A stretch of DNA of 41,226 nt from JBFWYO01 sp050186335 (GTDB lineage Bacteria; Pseudomonadota; Alphaproteobacteria; Bin65): assembly GCA_050186335.1 (NCBI GenBank), contig JBFWYO010000041.1:1-41226 (forward strand), written 5' to 3'. A program made the translations under genes and the position numbers. This document shows positions 24,362 through 32,515 of this stretch, in pieces (position 1 is the stretch's first letter; each line of letters starts with the position of its first letter). The notes beneath the pieces were generated by a model that did no database searches, had not been told where the DNA came from, and saw nothing but the letters and a program-made list of their open reading frames with translations.

Positions 24362-25567
24362 ATGAATATTCGTAAGTTATGGCTATTTTGTACCGCGGCC
24401 CTGATTGTGGGTGCGGCGGGCAGCGCGCAGGCCGAGCAGACGATCAAGCTCGGCGTGCTGAACGATAAATCGTCGCTCTATGCCGATCTCACCGGCACCG
24501 GTTCGGTGACCGCGGCGCAAATGGCGGTCGAGGATTTCGGCAAGACGGTCTTGAACAGGCGCATCGAGGTAATCACCGCCGATCACCAGAACAAACCCGA
24601 CATCGGCTCCGCCATCACCACGCGCTGGATCGAAACCGAAAAGGTCAGCGTCATCATCGACGTGCCGACTAGTTCGGTCGCCTTTGCCGTGCAGGAAGTC
24701 ACGCGCAACTTGAAGGTACCGCTTCTGATTTCGGGTGCTGCGTCGTCGGATCTGACCGGCAAGGCGTGCTCGCCGATGACGGTGCATTGGACCTACGACA
24801 GTTATGCGCTCGCGGCGGGCGCTGCGCGCGGCATCGTGCAGGCCGGCGGCACCACCTGGTTCTTTCTGGCGCAAGACAATCTGTTCGGCCAGGCGCTGCA
24901 GCGCGACGTCACGCGTTTCGTCGAAGAAGCCGGCGGCAAGGTGCTCGGCGGCGTGCGCCATCCGCTGAACTCGACGGATTTCGCGTCGTACCTGGTGCAG
25001 GCCGAAGCGTCCAAGGCCAAGATCATCGGCCTGGCCAACGCCGGCAGCGATTTCACCAATGCCATCAAGCAGGCCGGCGAATTCGGCTTGATCGCCAAAG
25101 GCATCAGGATCGCGGGCTTGAGCGTCACCATCAACGACGTGCATTCGCTGGGCCTCAAGACCGCGCAAGGCGTACAGTTCGTGACGCCGTTCTATTGGGA
25201 CATGACGCCCGAAACGCGCGCCTGGTCGAAGCGCTTCTTCGACAAGGAAAAGAAGATGCCCAATCACATCCAGGCCGGCGTCTACGGTGCCGTGATGCAC
25301 TATCTCAATGCGGTCAAGGCGGCCAATACGGACGATGGCCCGAAAGTCGTGGATCAAATGAAGAAGACGCCGATAAACGACTTCTTCACCAAGAACGGCT
25401 CGATCCGCGTCGACGGCCGCGTCATGCGCGAATTCCATTTGATGGAAGTGAAGGCGCCGGGCGATTCGAAATATGCCTGGGACTATTTCAAGCTGGTCAA
25501 GACGATGACCGCCAACGATACGGCGATCCCGTTGAAGGACAGCGAATGCGCGCTGGTGAAGAAGTAG
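24362..25567 (+). CDS. Branched-chain-type ABC substrate-binding protein without adjacent permease
   Basis: 401 residues; CTGGAGG at 24350-24356 precedes the ATG. A Sec signal peptide is cleaved after AQA (residue 24). The mature protein has IKLGVLNDKSSLYADLTGTGSV, an ITADHQNKPDIGSA region, IIDVPTSSVAFAVQE and GVYGAVMHYLNAVKAA, the type I periplasmic-binding fold. It is only distantly like the 7637-8764 receptor. The first loop and the DVPTSS motif in place of GSAATP suggest a different ligand. No permease or ATPase gene follows; the nearest unpaired set is at 35881-41222. It is probably the last gene of the hydantoinase operon. Confidence 0.9.
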   Translation: MNIRKLWLFCTAALIVGAAGSAQAEQTIKLGVLNDKSSLYADLTGTGSVTAAQMAVEDFGKTVLNRRIEVITADHQNKPDIGSAITTRWIETEKVSVIIDVPTSSVAFAVQEVTRNLKVPLLISGAASSDLTGKACSPMTVHWTYDSYALAAGAARGIVQAGGTTWFFLAQDNLFGQALQRDVTRFVEEAGGKVLGGVRHPLNSTDFASYLVQAEASKAKIIGLANAGSDFTNAIKQAGEFGLIAKGIRIAGLSVTINDVHSLGLKTAQGVQFVTPFYWDMTPETRAWSKRFFDKEKKMPNHIQAGVYGAVMHYLNAVKAANTDDGPKVVDQMKKTPINDFFTKNGSIRVDGRVMREFHLMEVKAPGDSKYAWDYFKLVKTMTANDTAIPLKDSECALVKK

Positions 25568-25601
25568 CCTGACGCGTCGAATCGATTCATGGGAATGACT
25601 T

Positions 25602-25660
25602 CGAGCGACACCGCATCCGCGGCGAACATGCGGCGGTGCGGCTCGCTCGGAGTCGATTTC
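25602..25660 (+). terminator. Imperfect hairpin after the hydantoinase operon
   Basis: CGAGCGA (25602-25608) pairs with TCGCTCG (25643-25649). The inner CCGCA/TGCGG and CCGC/GCGG arms extend the stem, with a small internal loop and a 12-nt apical loop. GTCGATTTCTT follows. It begins 34 nt after the binding-protein stop. The stem is interrupted and the T tract mixed, so this is only a probable terminator. Confidence 0.45.
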
Positions 25661-25764
25661 TTCGGCACGGCGGCGATGCGACGTACCGGATTTGCCAACC
25701 CTGAGCGCCTAATTCCGACGCTGCGGTCAGAGTTGAAACTTTAAGTTTAGCGCGTTTGGGAATA

Positions 25765-25806
25765 TTGACTCACATCAATGTCCCTGTTTGATTCCAAGTC
25801 TATTTT
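25765..25806 (+). promoter_or_regulatory. FNR/FixK-type box with class II promoter spacing
   Basis: TTGACTCACATCAA (25765-25778) fits the FNR/FixK core TTGA-N6-TCAA exactly and the full FNR palindrome with one mismatch. Its centre lies 29.5 bp before a TATTTT hexamer (25801-25806). This places the box about 41 bp upstream of the expected transcription start, the classic class II activation position. It implies oxygen- or redox-responsive expression of the DUF3300/DUF2950 pair. Binding is inferred. Confidence 0.6.
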
Positions 25807-26034
25807 TTAAACGAAGTGAAAGTTGCTACGGAAGGCATCTTTCTAATCATGGTTAATATAATAAGCGTTTGGCTCGGCTTTTGGCGAGCGCGTTAGTGCC
25901 TAAGCGCATGCAAATAAAAGTTTGATCCGGCTGCGACCTGCTTCGAGGCCGGTTGTCGGGTCGGTCGAGAATGGCGGTACGGCGCCAGACGGAGTGTTTC
26001 GGCTCCGGGCTAGGTTCACATCGGCGAGGAACGA

Positions 26035-27540
26035 ATGAACGCCTTCAAACAAGCATTCAGCGCGCTCATCGCAGCGGTCGCGTCCGTCATGTTGACGTTC
26101 GGCGCCATGGCGCAGACGACCCAGCAGACGCCCTTGAACGATCAGCAGTTGGAGCAATTGCTGGCGCCGATTGCGCTGTATCCGGACGCATTGCTGGCCC
26201 AGGTGCTGACTGCATCGACCTATCCGCTCGAGGTCGTACAGGCGAACCGTTGGGTCAAAGCCAATCCGGCTGCCAAGGGCAAGGTGCTGGAGGATGCCAT
26301 GCAGCTGCAGCCCTGGGATCCGAGCGTCAAGGCGCTGACTTCCGTGCCGCAGGTGCTCGCCATGATGGATCAGAAGCTGGATTGGACCCAGCAGCTGGGC
26401 GACGCCTTTCTTGCCCAGCAGGAAGATGTCATGCGCGCGGTCCAGGTGCTGCGCGAACGCGCGCGGGCGGCCGGCAGGCTGCAGACGACGCCGCAACAAG
26501 TGGTGACGACGAGAATCATCGAACAGCAGACGATCGTCTATATCGAGCCGGCGAATCCGGAAATCATCTACGTGCCGGTTTACGATCCGTACGTCATCTA
26601 TGGCCCGTGGCCGTATCCGGCGTATCCGCCTTATTATTGGTATCCGCCCGGCTACGTTGCGCGCAACGTCATCTCGTTCGGTCTCGGACTCTTTGTCGGC
26701 AGTATCATTTGGGGCGAATTCGATTGGCGCGACCGACGCGTGATCATCAACGTCGACCGCTACAATCGTTACAATCGAACCCGCATCGATAGTCCGATCT
26801 GGCGGCACGATCCGGTGCACCGCCGCGCCGTGCCGTACCGCGACCCGGTGGTTCGGCAGCGATTCGACCGGACGGCCTTGCCGAATGTCGATCAACGGCG
26901 GGATTTCCGCGGCCGGGTCGAGCCGCCAACCACGCGCCTGCCGACGCAGCCGACCCAACCGGGTGTGCGTCCGCCGACCCAGCAGCAACCGCCAACCACG
27001 CGCCTGCCGACGCAGCCGACCCAACCGGGCGTGCGGCCGCCGACCCAGCAGCAACCGCCAACCACGCGCCTGCCGACGCAGCCGACGCAGCCGGGCGTGC
27101 GTCCGCCGACCCAGCAGCAACCGCCAACCACGCGTCTGCCGACGCAGCCGACGCAACCGACCGTGCGGCCGCCGACCCAGCAGCAACCGCCGACGACGCG
27201 TCTGCCGACGCAACCGACCCAGCCGACCGTGCGTCCGCCGACTCAACAGCAGCCGCCGGTCACGCGTCTGCCGACGCAGCCGACCCAGCCGACCGTGCGT
27301 CCGCCGACGCAACCCAGGCAACCGACCGTGCAGAGGCAAACCGTACCGGCGCCGCGCGCCTATGACGGCATCGGACGCGGCCAGGATGTCCGGCGCGAAA
27401 GCGTGCGCGGGACCGAGAGTCTTCGTTCCGCCCGTCAGCCGGCCCAGACCACCAAACCGGCGCAGCCCGCAAAGCCGACGCCGCCGGCCAGGCCAACCAC
27501 GCCCGCCAAACCGGCTCAGCCGGCCCCGCGGCAACGCTGA
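26035..27540 (+). CDS. Secreted DUF3300 protein with Pro/Thr/Gln repeat tail
   Basis: 501 residues; ATG at 26035 preceded by GAGGAACG. A signal peptide is cleaved after AMA at residue 26. Residues 30-250 form the DUF3300 domain: LLAPIALYPDALLAQVLTASTYP, VVQANRWVKAN, DPSVKALTSVPQVLAMM, EIIYVPVYDPYVIYGPW, a Tyr/Pro-rich segment, and a short hydrophobic segment FGLGLFVGSIIWG. Residues 297-428 are six 22-residue repeats, and a Pro/Ala/Lys-rich tail ends the protein. The function of DUF3300 is not known; the export signal and low-complexity tail suggest a periplasmic or envelope protein. The DUF2950 gene follows after 20 bp, a pairing seen in other genomes. Confidence 0.9.
   Translation: MNAFKQAFSALIAAVASVMLTFGAMAQTTQQTPLNDQQLEQLLAPIALYPDALLAQVLTASTYPLEVVQANRWVKANPAAKGKVLEDAMQLQPWDPSVKALTSVPQVLAMMDQKLDWTQQLGDAFLAQQEDVMRAVQVLRERARAAGRLQTTPQQVVTTRIIEQQTIVYIEPANPEIIYVPVYDPYVIYGPWPYPAYPPYYWYPPGYVARNVISFGLGLFVGSIIWGEFDWRDRRVIINVDRYNRYNRTRIDSPIWRHDPVHRRAVPYRDPVVRQRFDRTALPNVDQRRDFRGRVEPPTTRLPTQPTQPGVRPPTQQQPPTTRLPTQPTQPGVRPPTQQQPPTTRLPTQPTQPGVRPPTQQQPPTTRLPTQPTQPTVRPPTQQQPPTTRLPTQPTQPTVRPPTQQQPPVTRLPTQPTQPTVRPPTQPRQPTVQRQTVPAPRAYDGIGRGQDVRRESVRGTESLRSARQPAQTTKPAQPAKPTPPARPTTPAKPAQPAPRQR
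26923..27318 (+). repeat. Six 66-bp tandem repeats inside the DUF3300 gene
   Basis: Each unit encodes PPTTRLPTQPTQPGVRPPTQQQ-like sequence of 22 residues (split here as PPTTRLPTQPTQP and GVRPPTQQQ). Units 1-3 carry Gly at position 14 and units 4-6 carry Thr; unit 6 starts PPVTR and ends PR. The units are in frame, so copy-number change would lengthen or shorten the tail without a frameshift. Synonymous differences show the array is not brand new. Confidence 0.95.
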
Positions 27541-27560
27541 TCTCGAAAAGGGTGATGGAA

Positions 27561-28523
27561 ATGTACGTACGGTTCACCAATTCGGTCTTAGACATGTTGA
27601 AGCCGGCGGCGCGTGTGCTGATCATGATCGGCTTTGTGGCGGCGGTCGCTGCCGGCGCGGCGAACGCGCAAACCAATGCCCAGTCGCGCAAGAGCTTCGC
27701 CAGCGCGGAAGACGCCGCGCGCAGTCTGGTCGAGGCGGTCAAAGCCAACGACCAGGCGAGCGTGGAGGAATTGTTCGGCGCCTCCGCGATGGCGTGGATT
27801 CTATCCGGCGATCCCGTTGCCGACGAGCAAGGCGGAAAAAGATTTGTCGCCGCTTACGAGCAGAAACACGATTTCGAGCGGACCGGCGACGACAAGGCAG
27901 TGTTGTTGATCGGTAACGATGCGTTCCCGTTTCCGTTCCCGATCGTCCGCGTCGACGGGAAATGGTCGTTCGATCCCGACCAGGGCAAGGAGGAGTTGCT
28001 GCGGCGGCGTATCGGGCGCAACGAACTGAACACGATGCAGGTTCTGTTGGCGATCGTCGATGCGCAGCGGGAGTATGCGGCCGAAGCGCGCGACAGCAGC
28101 AAGATATTGGCCTATGCGCCGCGTTTCGCCAGCTCGCAAGGCCGGCGCAACGGCCTGTACTGGCCGAGCAAGGAAGGCGAACCGCAGAGCCCGCTGGGCG
28201 AACTGGTCGCGCGCGCCGCCAGCGAAGGATACGAACGGGTGCCCGGCGGCGTGCGTACGCCCTATCACGGATATTTCTTCCGCATGCTCGTCGAGCAGGG
28301 CAAGGATGCGCCGGGCGGCGCGTACAGCTACCTCGTCAACGGGCGTTTGATCGGCGGCTTTGCCGTGCTCGCGTATCCGGCCTCTTATGCCGCCTCCGGC
28401 GTGATGAGCTTCTTGGTCGGCAGCGACGGCGTCGTTTATCAGAAGGATCTCGGTCCGAATACCGGCGTCCTGGCGCGTTACATCCGTGCCTATAACCCGG
28501 ATCAGACCTGGAAGCGGCAATAG
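27561..28523 (+). CDS. Secreted DUF2950 protein
   Basis: 320 residues from the ATG at 27561, which is 8 nt after AAGGG; GTG at 27552 and ATG at 27555 are alternative starts. The signal peptide core VLIMIGFVAAVAAGAANA ends at residue 36. The unusually long N-region leaves the ATG at 27594 possible too. The mature protein shows DUF2950 features: FASAEDAARSLVEAVKAND, SGDPVADEQGGKRFVAAY, GKWSFDPDQGKEELLRRRIGRNEL, and YHGYFFRMLVEQG. It lies 20 bp after the DUF3300 gene and is likely co-transcribed. No biochemical function is established for the family to my knowledge; a periplasmic role is inferred from the signal peptide. Confidence 0.9.
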   Translation: MYVRFTNSVLDMLKPAARVLIMIGFVAAVAAGAANAQTNAQSRKSFASAEDAARSLVEAVKANDQASVEELFGASAMAWILSGDPVADEQGGKRFVAAYEQKHDFERTGDDKAVLLIGNDAFPFPFPIVRVDGKWSFDPDQGKEELLRRRIGRNELNTMQVLLAIVDAQREYAAEARDSSKILAYAPRFASSQGRRNGLYWPSKEGEPQSPLGELVARAASEGYERVPGGVRTPYHGYFFRMLVEQGKDAPGGAYSYLVNGRLIGGFAVLAYPASYAASGVMSFLVGSDGVVYQKDLGPNTGVLARYIRAYNPDQTWKRQ

Positions 28524-28569
28524 CGGCGCATTGTCGGTCGCGGTGGCCTATCGGCCGGCGGAACGGTAA

Positions 28570-29910
28570 CTAGCCTGTGGCCTTGGTGTGCGTTCTCGGG
28601 ACGGCGCCGGCCGGCCTGTGCACCGACGGGGCTGGGCGGAGCTGTCCGGTCTCGACGTGCGCCACCTGAATTGCCGGCTCGGCTTCGGTCAGGAGTGAAA
28701 TATAGGCGCTCTGCGCCTCGATCCGATCCAGCGCCTGCAGCACGGCGCGCCGCCGCCCGCTGCGCGAATAGAAATTGCCGTTCAATTGAGTCAGTGCGAT
28801 TGCCGCCGCGCGGAAGGCCCGATACAGCGCCGGATCCGGCGGCGCCGGCGCGTGCCAAAACTGTTCGAGCGTTTGCGCCGAGACCAATCCCGGTACGGCA
28901 TAGCATGCCCGGCCCAGCAGACTGACCGGCAGGCCGCGATCGATCGCCTGCAGGCCGACGGTGCTGTTGACGGTGACGATGCCGCGCGAAATATCCAATG
29001 CGCGGCGGACATCGCCGCCGGCAAAATACTTCACGCGGTCGCCGATGCCGCGGCGCGCCGCCGCGCGCGCGATCCAGCGCCGACGGTCGACGAACTCGGC
29101 GTCCAGCGGATGCCGCTTCACCAGCAGGATCGCGTTTGGCGGCGCGTGCCCGGCGAACGAATCGAATATGCGCTCGAGCGCCGCGTTCATGTCGGGATGA
29201 TCCGAGTGGCGCCGCAGCGCGAAATCATGGTCGAGTTGCAGCGGGACAAAGAACACCGGGGCGCCGGAATTCGCCGCCGTATCCGCTTCCGCGAAAGCGC
29301 GCCGGTAGGCGTTGCGCCGCAGACCGTCCCTGGCGATTCGTCGGATGAAGCCGAGATACTCGCGCCATGCGGCGAACGGCCGGTGGTTGCGATAGCCCGG
29401 GTACCGCCAAGCATCGGCCGCGCCGGCGATTCGATACTGTACGTCGCGGACCGAGCGTTCGAACCAGCCGGGCGCGATCGGCATCGATGCCGGGGGCAAT
29501 TGCAGCCGGTGGGCGAGCAGCCGCACGCGCTGGGCGGTGCGCGGCAGCGCGGACCCGGCGCCCGCGCCGTTTAGATCGAGCGTTATCCAGTCGGGCCGGA
29601 AATAACCCTCGTCGAATGCCCATGCCGGAATGTCTCGCGCGCGCGCCGCATCGATCGCCGCCGCATGGATCGGACGCGACGGTCCGAACAGGAGCACCGC
29701 ATCGACCCGTTCGCGCGAAAACAGTTCGTCATAGAAATCAGGCAGTTGTTCGAGGGAGCCGCGATAGCGCAGCGGTCGCTCGCCGCGCCACATGGCATCG
29801 CAGCCGCCGCAGAAATTGATCTTGGTGATGCGGTGCCCGCGCGCAGCGAAGCCCTGCGCCAATTGAGCGAAGAACGGACTTGCGGGACCTTGTAGCAATA
29901 CGATGTGCAC
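28570..29910 (-). CDS. KpsS-like capsule polysaccharide Kdo-transferase family protein
   Basis: 446 residues from a GTG at 29910 (VHIVLLQGPASPFFAQLAQGFAARGH). The ribosome site is weak, so a start further upstream, up to 30108, cannot be excluded. Diagnostic motifs are INFCGGCDAMW near the start, AWAFDEGYFRPDWIT, VFFVPLQLDHDFALRRHS, LLVKRHPLD, and TVNSTVGLQAIDRGLPVSLLGRACY. These match the KpsS/Capsule_synth family, which adds beta-Kdo linker residues to a lipid for capsule export. No other kps gene is in the window, so it stands alone between a DUF2950 gene (convergent) and an SDR gene. It may add a sugar to another surface glycan. Confidence 0.85.
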   Translation of the reverse strand: MHIVLLQGPASPFFAQLAQGFAARGHRITKINFCGGCDAMWRGERPLRYRGSLEQLPDFYDELFSRERVDAVLLFGPSRPIHAAAIDAARARDIPAWAFDEGYFRPDWITLDLNGAGAGSALPRTAQRVRLLAHRLQLPPASMPIAPGWFERSVRDVQYRIAGAADAWRYPGYRNHRPFAAWREYLGFIRRIARDGLRRNAYRRAFAEADTAANSGAPVFFVPLQLDHDFALRRHSDHPDMNAALERIFDSFAGHAPPNAILLVKRHPLDAEFVDRRRWIARAAARRGIGDRVKYFAGGDVRRALDISRGIVTVNSTVGLQAIDRGLPVSLLGRACYAVPGLVSAQTLEQFWHAPAPPDPALYRAFRAAAIALTQLNGNFYSRSGRRRAVLQALDRIEAQSAYISLLTEAEPAIQVAHVETGQLRPAPSVHRPAGAVPRTHTKATG

Positions 29911-30009
29911 GGGATCGTTCTCGCCGTGGGGGACGCGGCGTGGACACGCATGCTGATACGCTGGTACCAAAATGGCAAACCATTCTGCGACTCGCGCGGC
30001 CGCCATGCA

Positions 30010-30023
30010 GTGATGCGCATCAC
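30010..30023. promoter_or_regulatory. CRP/FNR-like palindrome GTGATGCGCATCAC
   Basis: A perfect 14-bp dyad that fits the CRP core GTGA-N6-TCAC and, more loosely, the FNR pattern TTGAT-N4-ATCAA. It lies 100 bp upstream of the KpsS-like GTG on the opposite strand sense and 87 bp from the next SDR's stop. It may control the KpsS-like gene. No clear -10/-35 pair could be assigned. Confidence 0.4.
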
Positions 30024-30109
30024 GCGCATCAGCATCGCCGAAGCCCGCCGGAAATGAAATAGTAACTAATACGAAGGCGGGCGGGCGGCTCTGCGCCGCA
30101 TCCCCCAAT

Positions 30110-30958
30110 TCAGGCGAAATAGTCGGGCTTGGGCACGGTCCAAAGCTCGCCGTACATTTGCGAACCGCCGTCGACCGTCAGGACTTCGCCGGTGATGAAC
30201 TTGCCCGACGTGGCACTGATATACACCGCCGCCTCGGCGATATCCCATGCATCGCCGAACCGAAGCATGGCGTTGGATTGCGGAAACTTGCGGCGCGCCT
30301 CCTCGGGATACACGTTCATGCCTTCTGTCGCGATCGGCCCGGGGGCGACGCAGTTGACCCGGATGCTCAGCGGAGCCCATTCGACCGCCACCGTCTTGGA
30401 CAGGTAGATCACGCCGGCGCGCGCCGCGCAGGTGTGCGCCACCCCCGGCATGCCGCGTTCGACGACGGCGACGATGTTGACGATGCTGCCGGGCGAACTG
30501 CGGTCGCGCCAGCGCCGGGCGGCGGCCTGCATCATGTGCCAGGTGCCGTTCAAGTTGGTATCGATCACGGCGTTCCAGCCCTTGACCGAAAAATCGATCG
30601 CCAGTTGCGGAAACTGTCCGCCGGCGTTGTTGACCAGGATGTCCAATTTGCCGTGCTCGGCGAATACTTTATCCATCAGCGAAGCGACCTGCTCGGGATC
30701 GCGGATGTTGGCCTGAATCGCCTGGATCGTTCTGCCGCGCGCCGCAAGTGCGTCTTTGACGCCGGCCAGCCGCTCGGCGTCGCGCCCGCAGATCACCACG
30801 GTGGCGCCGAGGCGCGCGTATAGCCAGGCGATCGCCTTGCCGATGCCGCGCCCGCCGCCGGACACCAGAACCACGTTTCCGGCCAGCAGATCGTCGCGAT
30901 AGACGGTCGGGTGGGCTTCGAGCTCGTCGTCGGTGAAACCGAATTTCTCGCCGGTCAT
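30110..30958 (-). CDS. Atypical SDR oxidoreductase, 2,4-dienoyl-CoA reductase-like
   Basis: 282 residues. GGGRGIG (34-40) is the NADP loop and CGRD at the second strand end gives Arg59 for the 2'-phosphate; NNAGG follows at 110-114. The canonical Tyr-x3-Lys is missing: the region reads MPGVAHTCAARAGV, with His175 and Arg180 where Tyr and Lys are expected. A similar VHxGxAxA pattern is found in peroxisomal-type 2,4-dienoyl-CoA reductases. The N-terminal 25 residues (FTDDELEAHPTVYRDDLL) form an extra segment. It starts 9 bp after the acyl-CoA dehydrogenase stop, so it probably reduces an unsaturated acyl-CoA in the same pathway. Confidence 0.85.
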   Translation of the reverse strand: MTGEKFGFTDDELEAHPTVYRDDLLAGNVVLVSGGGRGIGKAIAWLYARLGATVVICGRDAERLAGVKDALAARGRTIQAIQANIRDPEQVASLMDKVFAEHGKLDILVNNAGGQFPQLAIDFSVKGWNAVIDTNLNGTWHMMQAAARRWRDRSSPGSIVNIVAVVERGMPGVAHTCAARAGVIYLSKTVAVEWAPLSIRVNCVAPGPIATEGMNVYPEEARRKFPQSNAMLRFGDAWDIAEAAVYISATSGKFITGEVLTVDGGSQMYGELWTVPKPDYFA

Positions 30959-30967
30959 GGCGCGCGT

Positions 30968-32179
30968 TCAATCCTTGAGCAGCTCTTCGCTGATGATCAG
31001 TTTCCGGACCTCCGACGTACCCGCGCCGATTTCGAGCAGCTTGATCGAGCGGTACAGCCGGTTGATCTCCGATTCGTAGATATAGCCGGCGCCGCCGTGG
31101 ATTTGCACGGCTTCGTTCAGCACCTTGTTCATCGCCTCGGCGGCATACAGAACCGACGCCGCGGTCAGCTGATGGATCTCGCCGCGTCCGCCGCCGCCGA
31201 TCTCCAGATCGTTGGCCGCCGCCAGCGCGCGGTAGGTGAACGTGCGCATGGTTTCGATCCAGACGTACATATCCGCCAGCTTGGCGCGGATCATCTGAAA
31301 GCTGGCGATCGGCTTGCCGAACTGCTGGCGCGTCTTGGCGTAATCGATCGTAATCTCCAGCGCGCGTTCGGCGATGCCGAGGCATATCGGCGAGATCATC
31401 GCGCGCTCGAGATCGAGCCCGCTCATCACCACGCTGACGCCGGCATTCTCCGCCGCCACGCGGTTCTCCACCGGCACGCGGCATTCGTCGAACACCAGTT
31501 CGCCGGTCGGGCTGCCGCGGAAGCCCATCTTGGTCAGCCTCTGCGCCACTTTGAAGCCCGGCGTGTCCTTTTCCACGATGAACGCGGAGATGCCCTTGGC
31601 GCCCTTTGCCTTGTCCGTCTTGGCGTAGATCAGCAGCACGTCGGCGACCGGACCGTTGGTGATGTACAGCTTGCTGCCGTTCAGCACGTAGTGGTCGCCG
31701 TCGCGCCGCGCGGTCGTGCGCATCGAGCCGAGCGCGTCCGAGCCGGCGCCCGGCTCGGTCAGCCCCAGCGCGCCCACGGCGGTGCCGGCGCACAGGCCCG
31801 GAAGGTATTTCTGGCGCTGCGCCTCGTTAGCGTTGCGATAGATATTGTTGAGGCAGAGATTTTCGTGCGCGACCCAGCTCAACGCCAGCGCGTGATTCCA
31901 GCGCGAAAACGCCTGCACCACCAGGCCGCTGGTGAACAGGTCGAGCCCCGCGCCGCCGTATTGCTCGGGCACGGTGACGCCGAAGTATCCCATGCGGCCG
32001 ATATCCGGAAACGCCTCCGCCGGCCACCATTCCTCGTCGTCCATGCGCCGGGCGAGCGGAAACAGCTTGGCGTGGGCATATTTGTCGGCTTCGTCCAGAA
32101 TTTGCTGCTGCTGTTCGGACAGCGTATAGCCGCCCGATTGCCAGTTCCGCGGTGCCGTTTCGGCCGCTGCGTCCGTCAT
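30968..32179 (-). CDS. Acyl-CoA dehydrogenase, isovaleryl/citronellyl-CoA type
   Basis: 403 residues from the ATG at 32179, with GGGAGG upstream. FAD-binding LTEPGAGSDA and ITNGPVADV are present, as are the GMGFRGSPTGELVFD-like middle domain (KMGFRGSPTGELVF) and the C-terminal QIHGGAGYIYE. The catalytic base is read as Glu258 in GLDLERAM, the position used by isovaleryl-CoA dehydrogenase; the usual C-terminal YEGT Glu is replaced in EIGAGTSEVRK. This points to branched (3-methyl) substrates such as isovaleryl-CoA or citronellyl-CoA. It is the first gene of the minus-strand pair and is divergent from the hydratase operon. Confidence 0.93.
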   Translation of the reverse strand: MTDAAAETAPRNWQSGGYTLSEQQQQILDEADKYAHAKLFPLARRMDDEEWWPAEAFPDIGRMGYFGVTVPEQYGGAGLDLFTSGLVVQAFSRWNHALALSWVAHENLCLNNIYRNANEAQRQKYLPGLCAGTAVGALGLTEPGAGSDALGSMRTTARRDGDHYVLNGSKLYITNGPVADVLLIYAKTDKAKGAKGISAFIVEKDTPGFKVAQRLTKMGFRGSPTGELVFDECRVPVENRVAAENAGVSVVMSGLDLERAMISPICLGIAERALEITIDYAKTRQQFGKPIASFQMIRAKLADMYVWIETMRTFTYRALAAANDLEIGGGGRGEIHQLTAASVLYAAEAMNKVLNEAVQIHGGAGYIYESEINRLYRSIKLLEIGAGTSEVRKLIISEELLKD

Positions 32180-32317
32180 CGTCGCCTCCCGCAATTGTGC
32201 GAACCGCCCCTGCACGGTGCAGCAACGGCCGGGCGCATCGCGCAATGTCGTTGGTGCATTTCGTTCGACGTGCCGCGGCCACTTTGTCATTGACTCGCCG
32301 GCGCGTCCACCTTCTAA

Positions 32318-32334
32318 TGAATGAGCCTCACTTA
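32318..32334. promoter_or_regulatory. Candidate TetR operator, dehydrogenase side
   Basis: TGAATGAGCCTCACTTA is an imperfect 17-bp palindrome (13 of 17 positions symmetric). Its reverse complement matches the sequence at 32516-32532. It lies 139 bp before the acyl-CoA dehydrogenase ATG. TGAATGA half-sites resemble those of TetR-type fatty-acid regulators. Confidence 0.45.
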
Positions 32335-32515
32335 AATCGGCAGGTACAGCCGAAATAGTCTCGCTTCGTCCAGCTCAAGGACGCACCTGACGGGAGAAGG
32401 CGGTCGGAGGATGCGCGTGCTTCAAAAAAACCAAGTTAAATCAGATATTTGACGGTCAGTTGCGGCTCGCGCAGCGACGTGCTGTTGCATTGCGGTACGC
32501 GTCGCGCACGAAGCA

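Larger units (their letters stand above)
25568..26034. other. 467-bp intergenic regulatory region before the DUF3300 gene
   Basis: No gene is seen. The left third holds the hairpin noted separately. From about 25735 to 25870 the sequence turns AT-rich and holds an FNR/FixK-type box, a matching -10 hexamer, and a second perfect TATAAT at 25857-25862 that lacks a good -35. About 165 nt of leader then precede the DUF3300 start. Confidence 0.6.

Noticed and set aside
25857..25862. Perfect TATAAT as main promoter of the DUF3300 gene
   Set aside because: No acceptable -35 lies at 16-18 bp, and it is far from the FNR-type box; the TATTTT at 25801 fits activator spacing better. It remains a possible second promoter.
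26923..27318. Possible CRISPR array or noncoding tandem repeat
   Set aside because: The 66-bp units are contiguous with no unique spacers and stay in frame inside a secreted protein gene.
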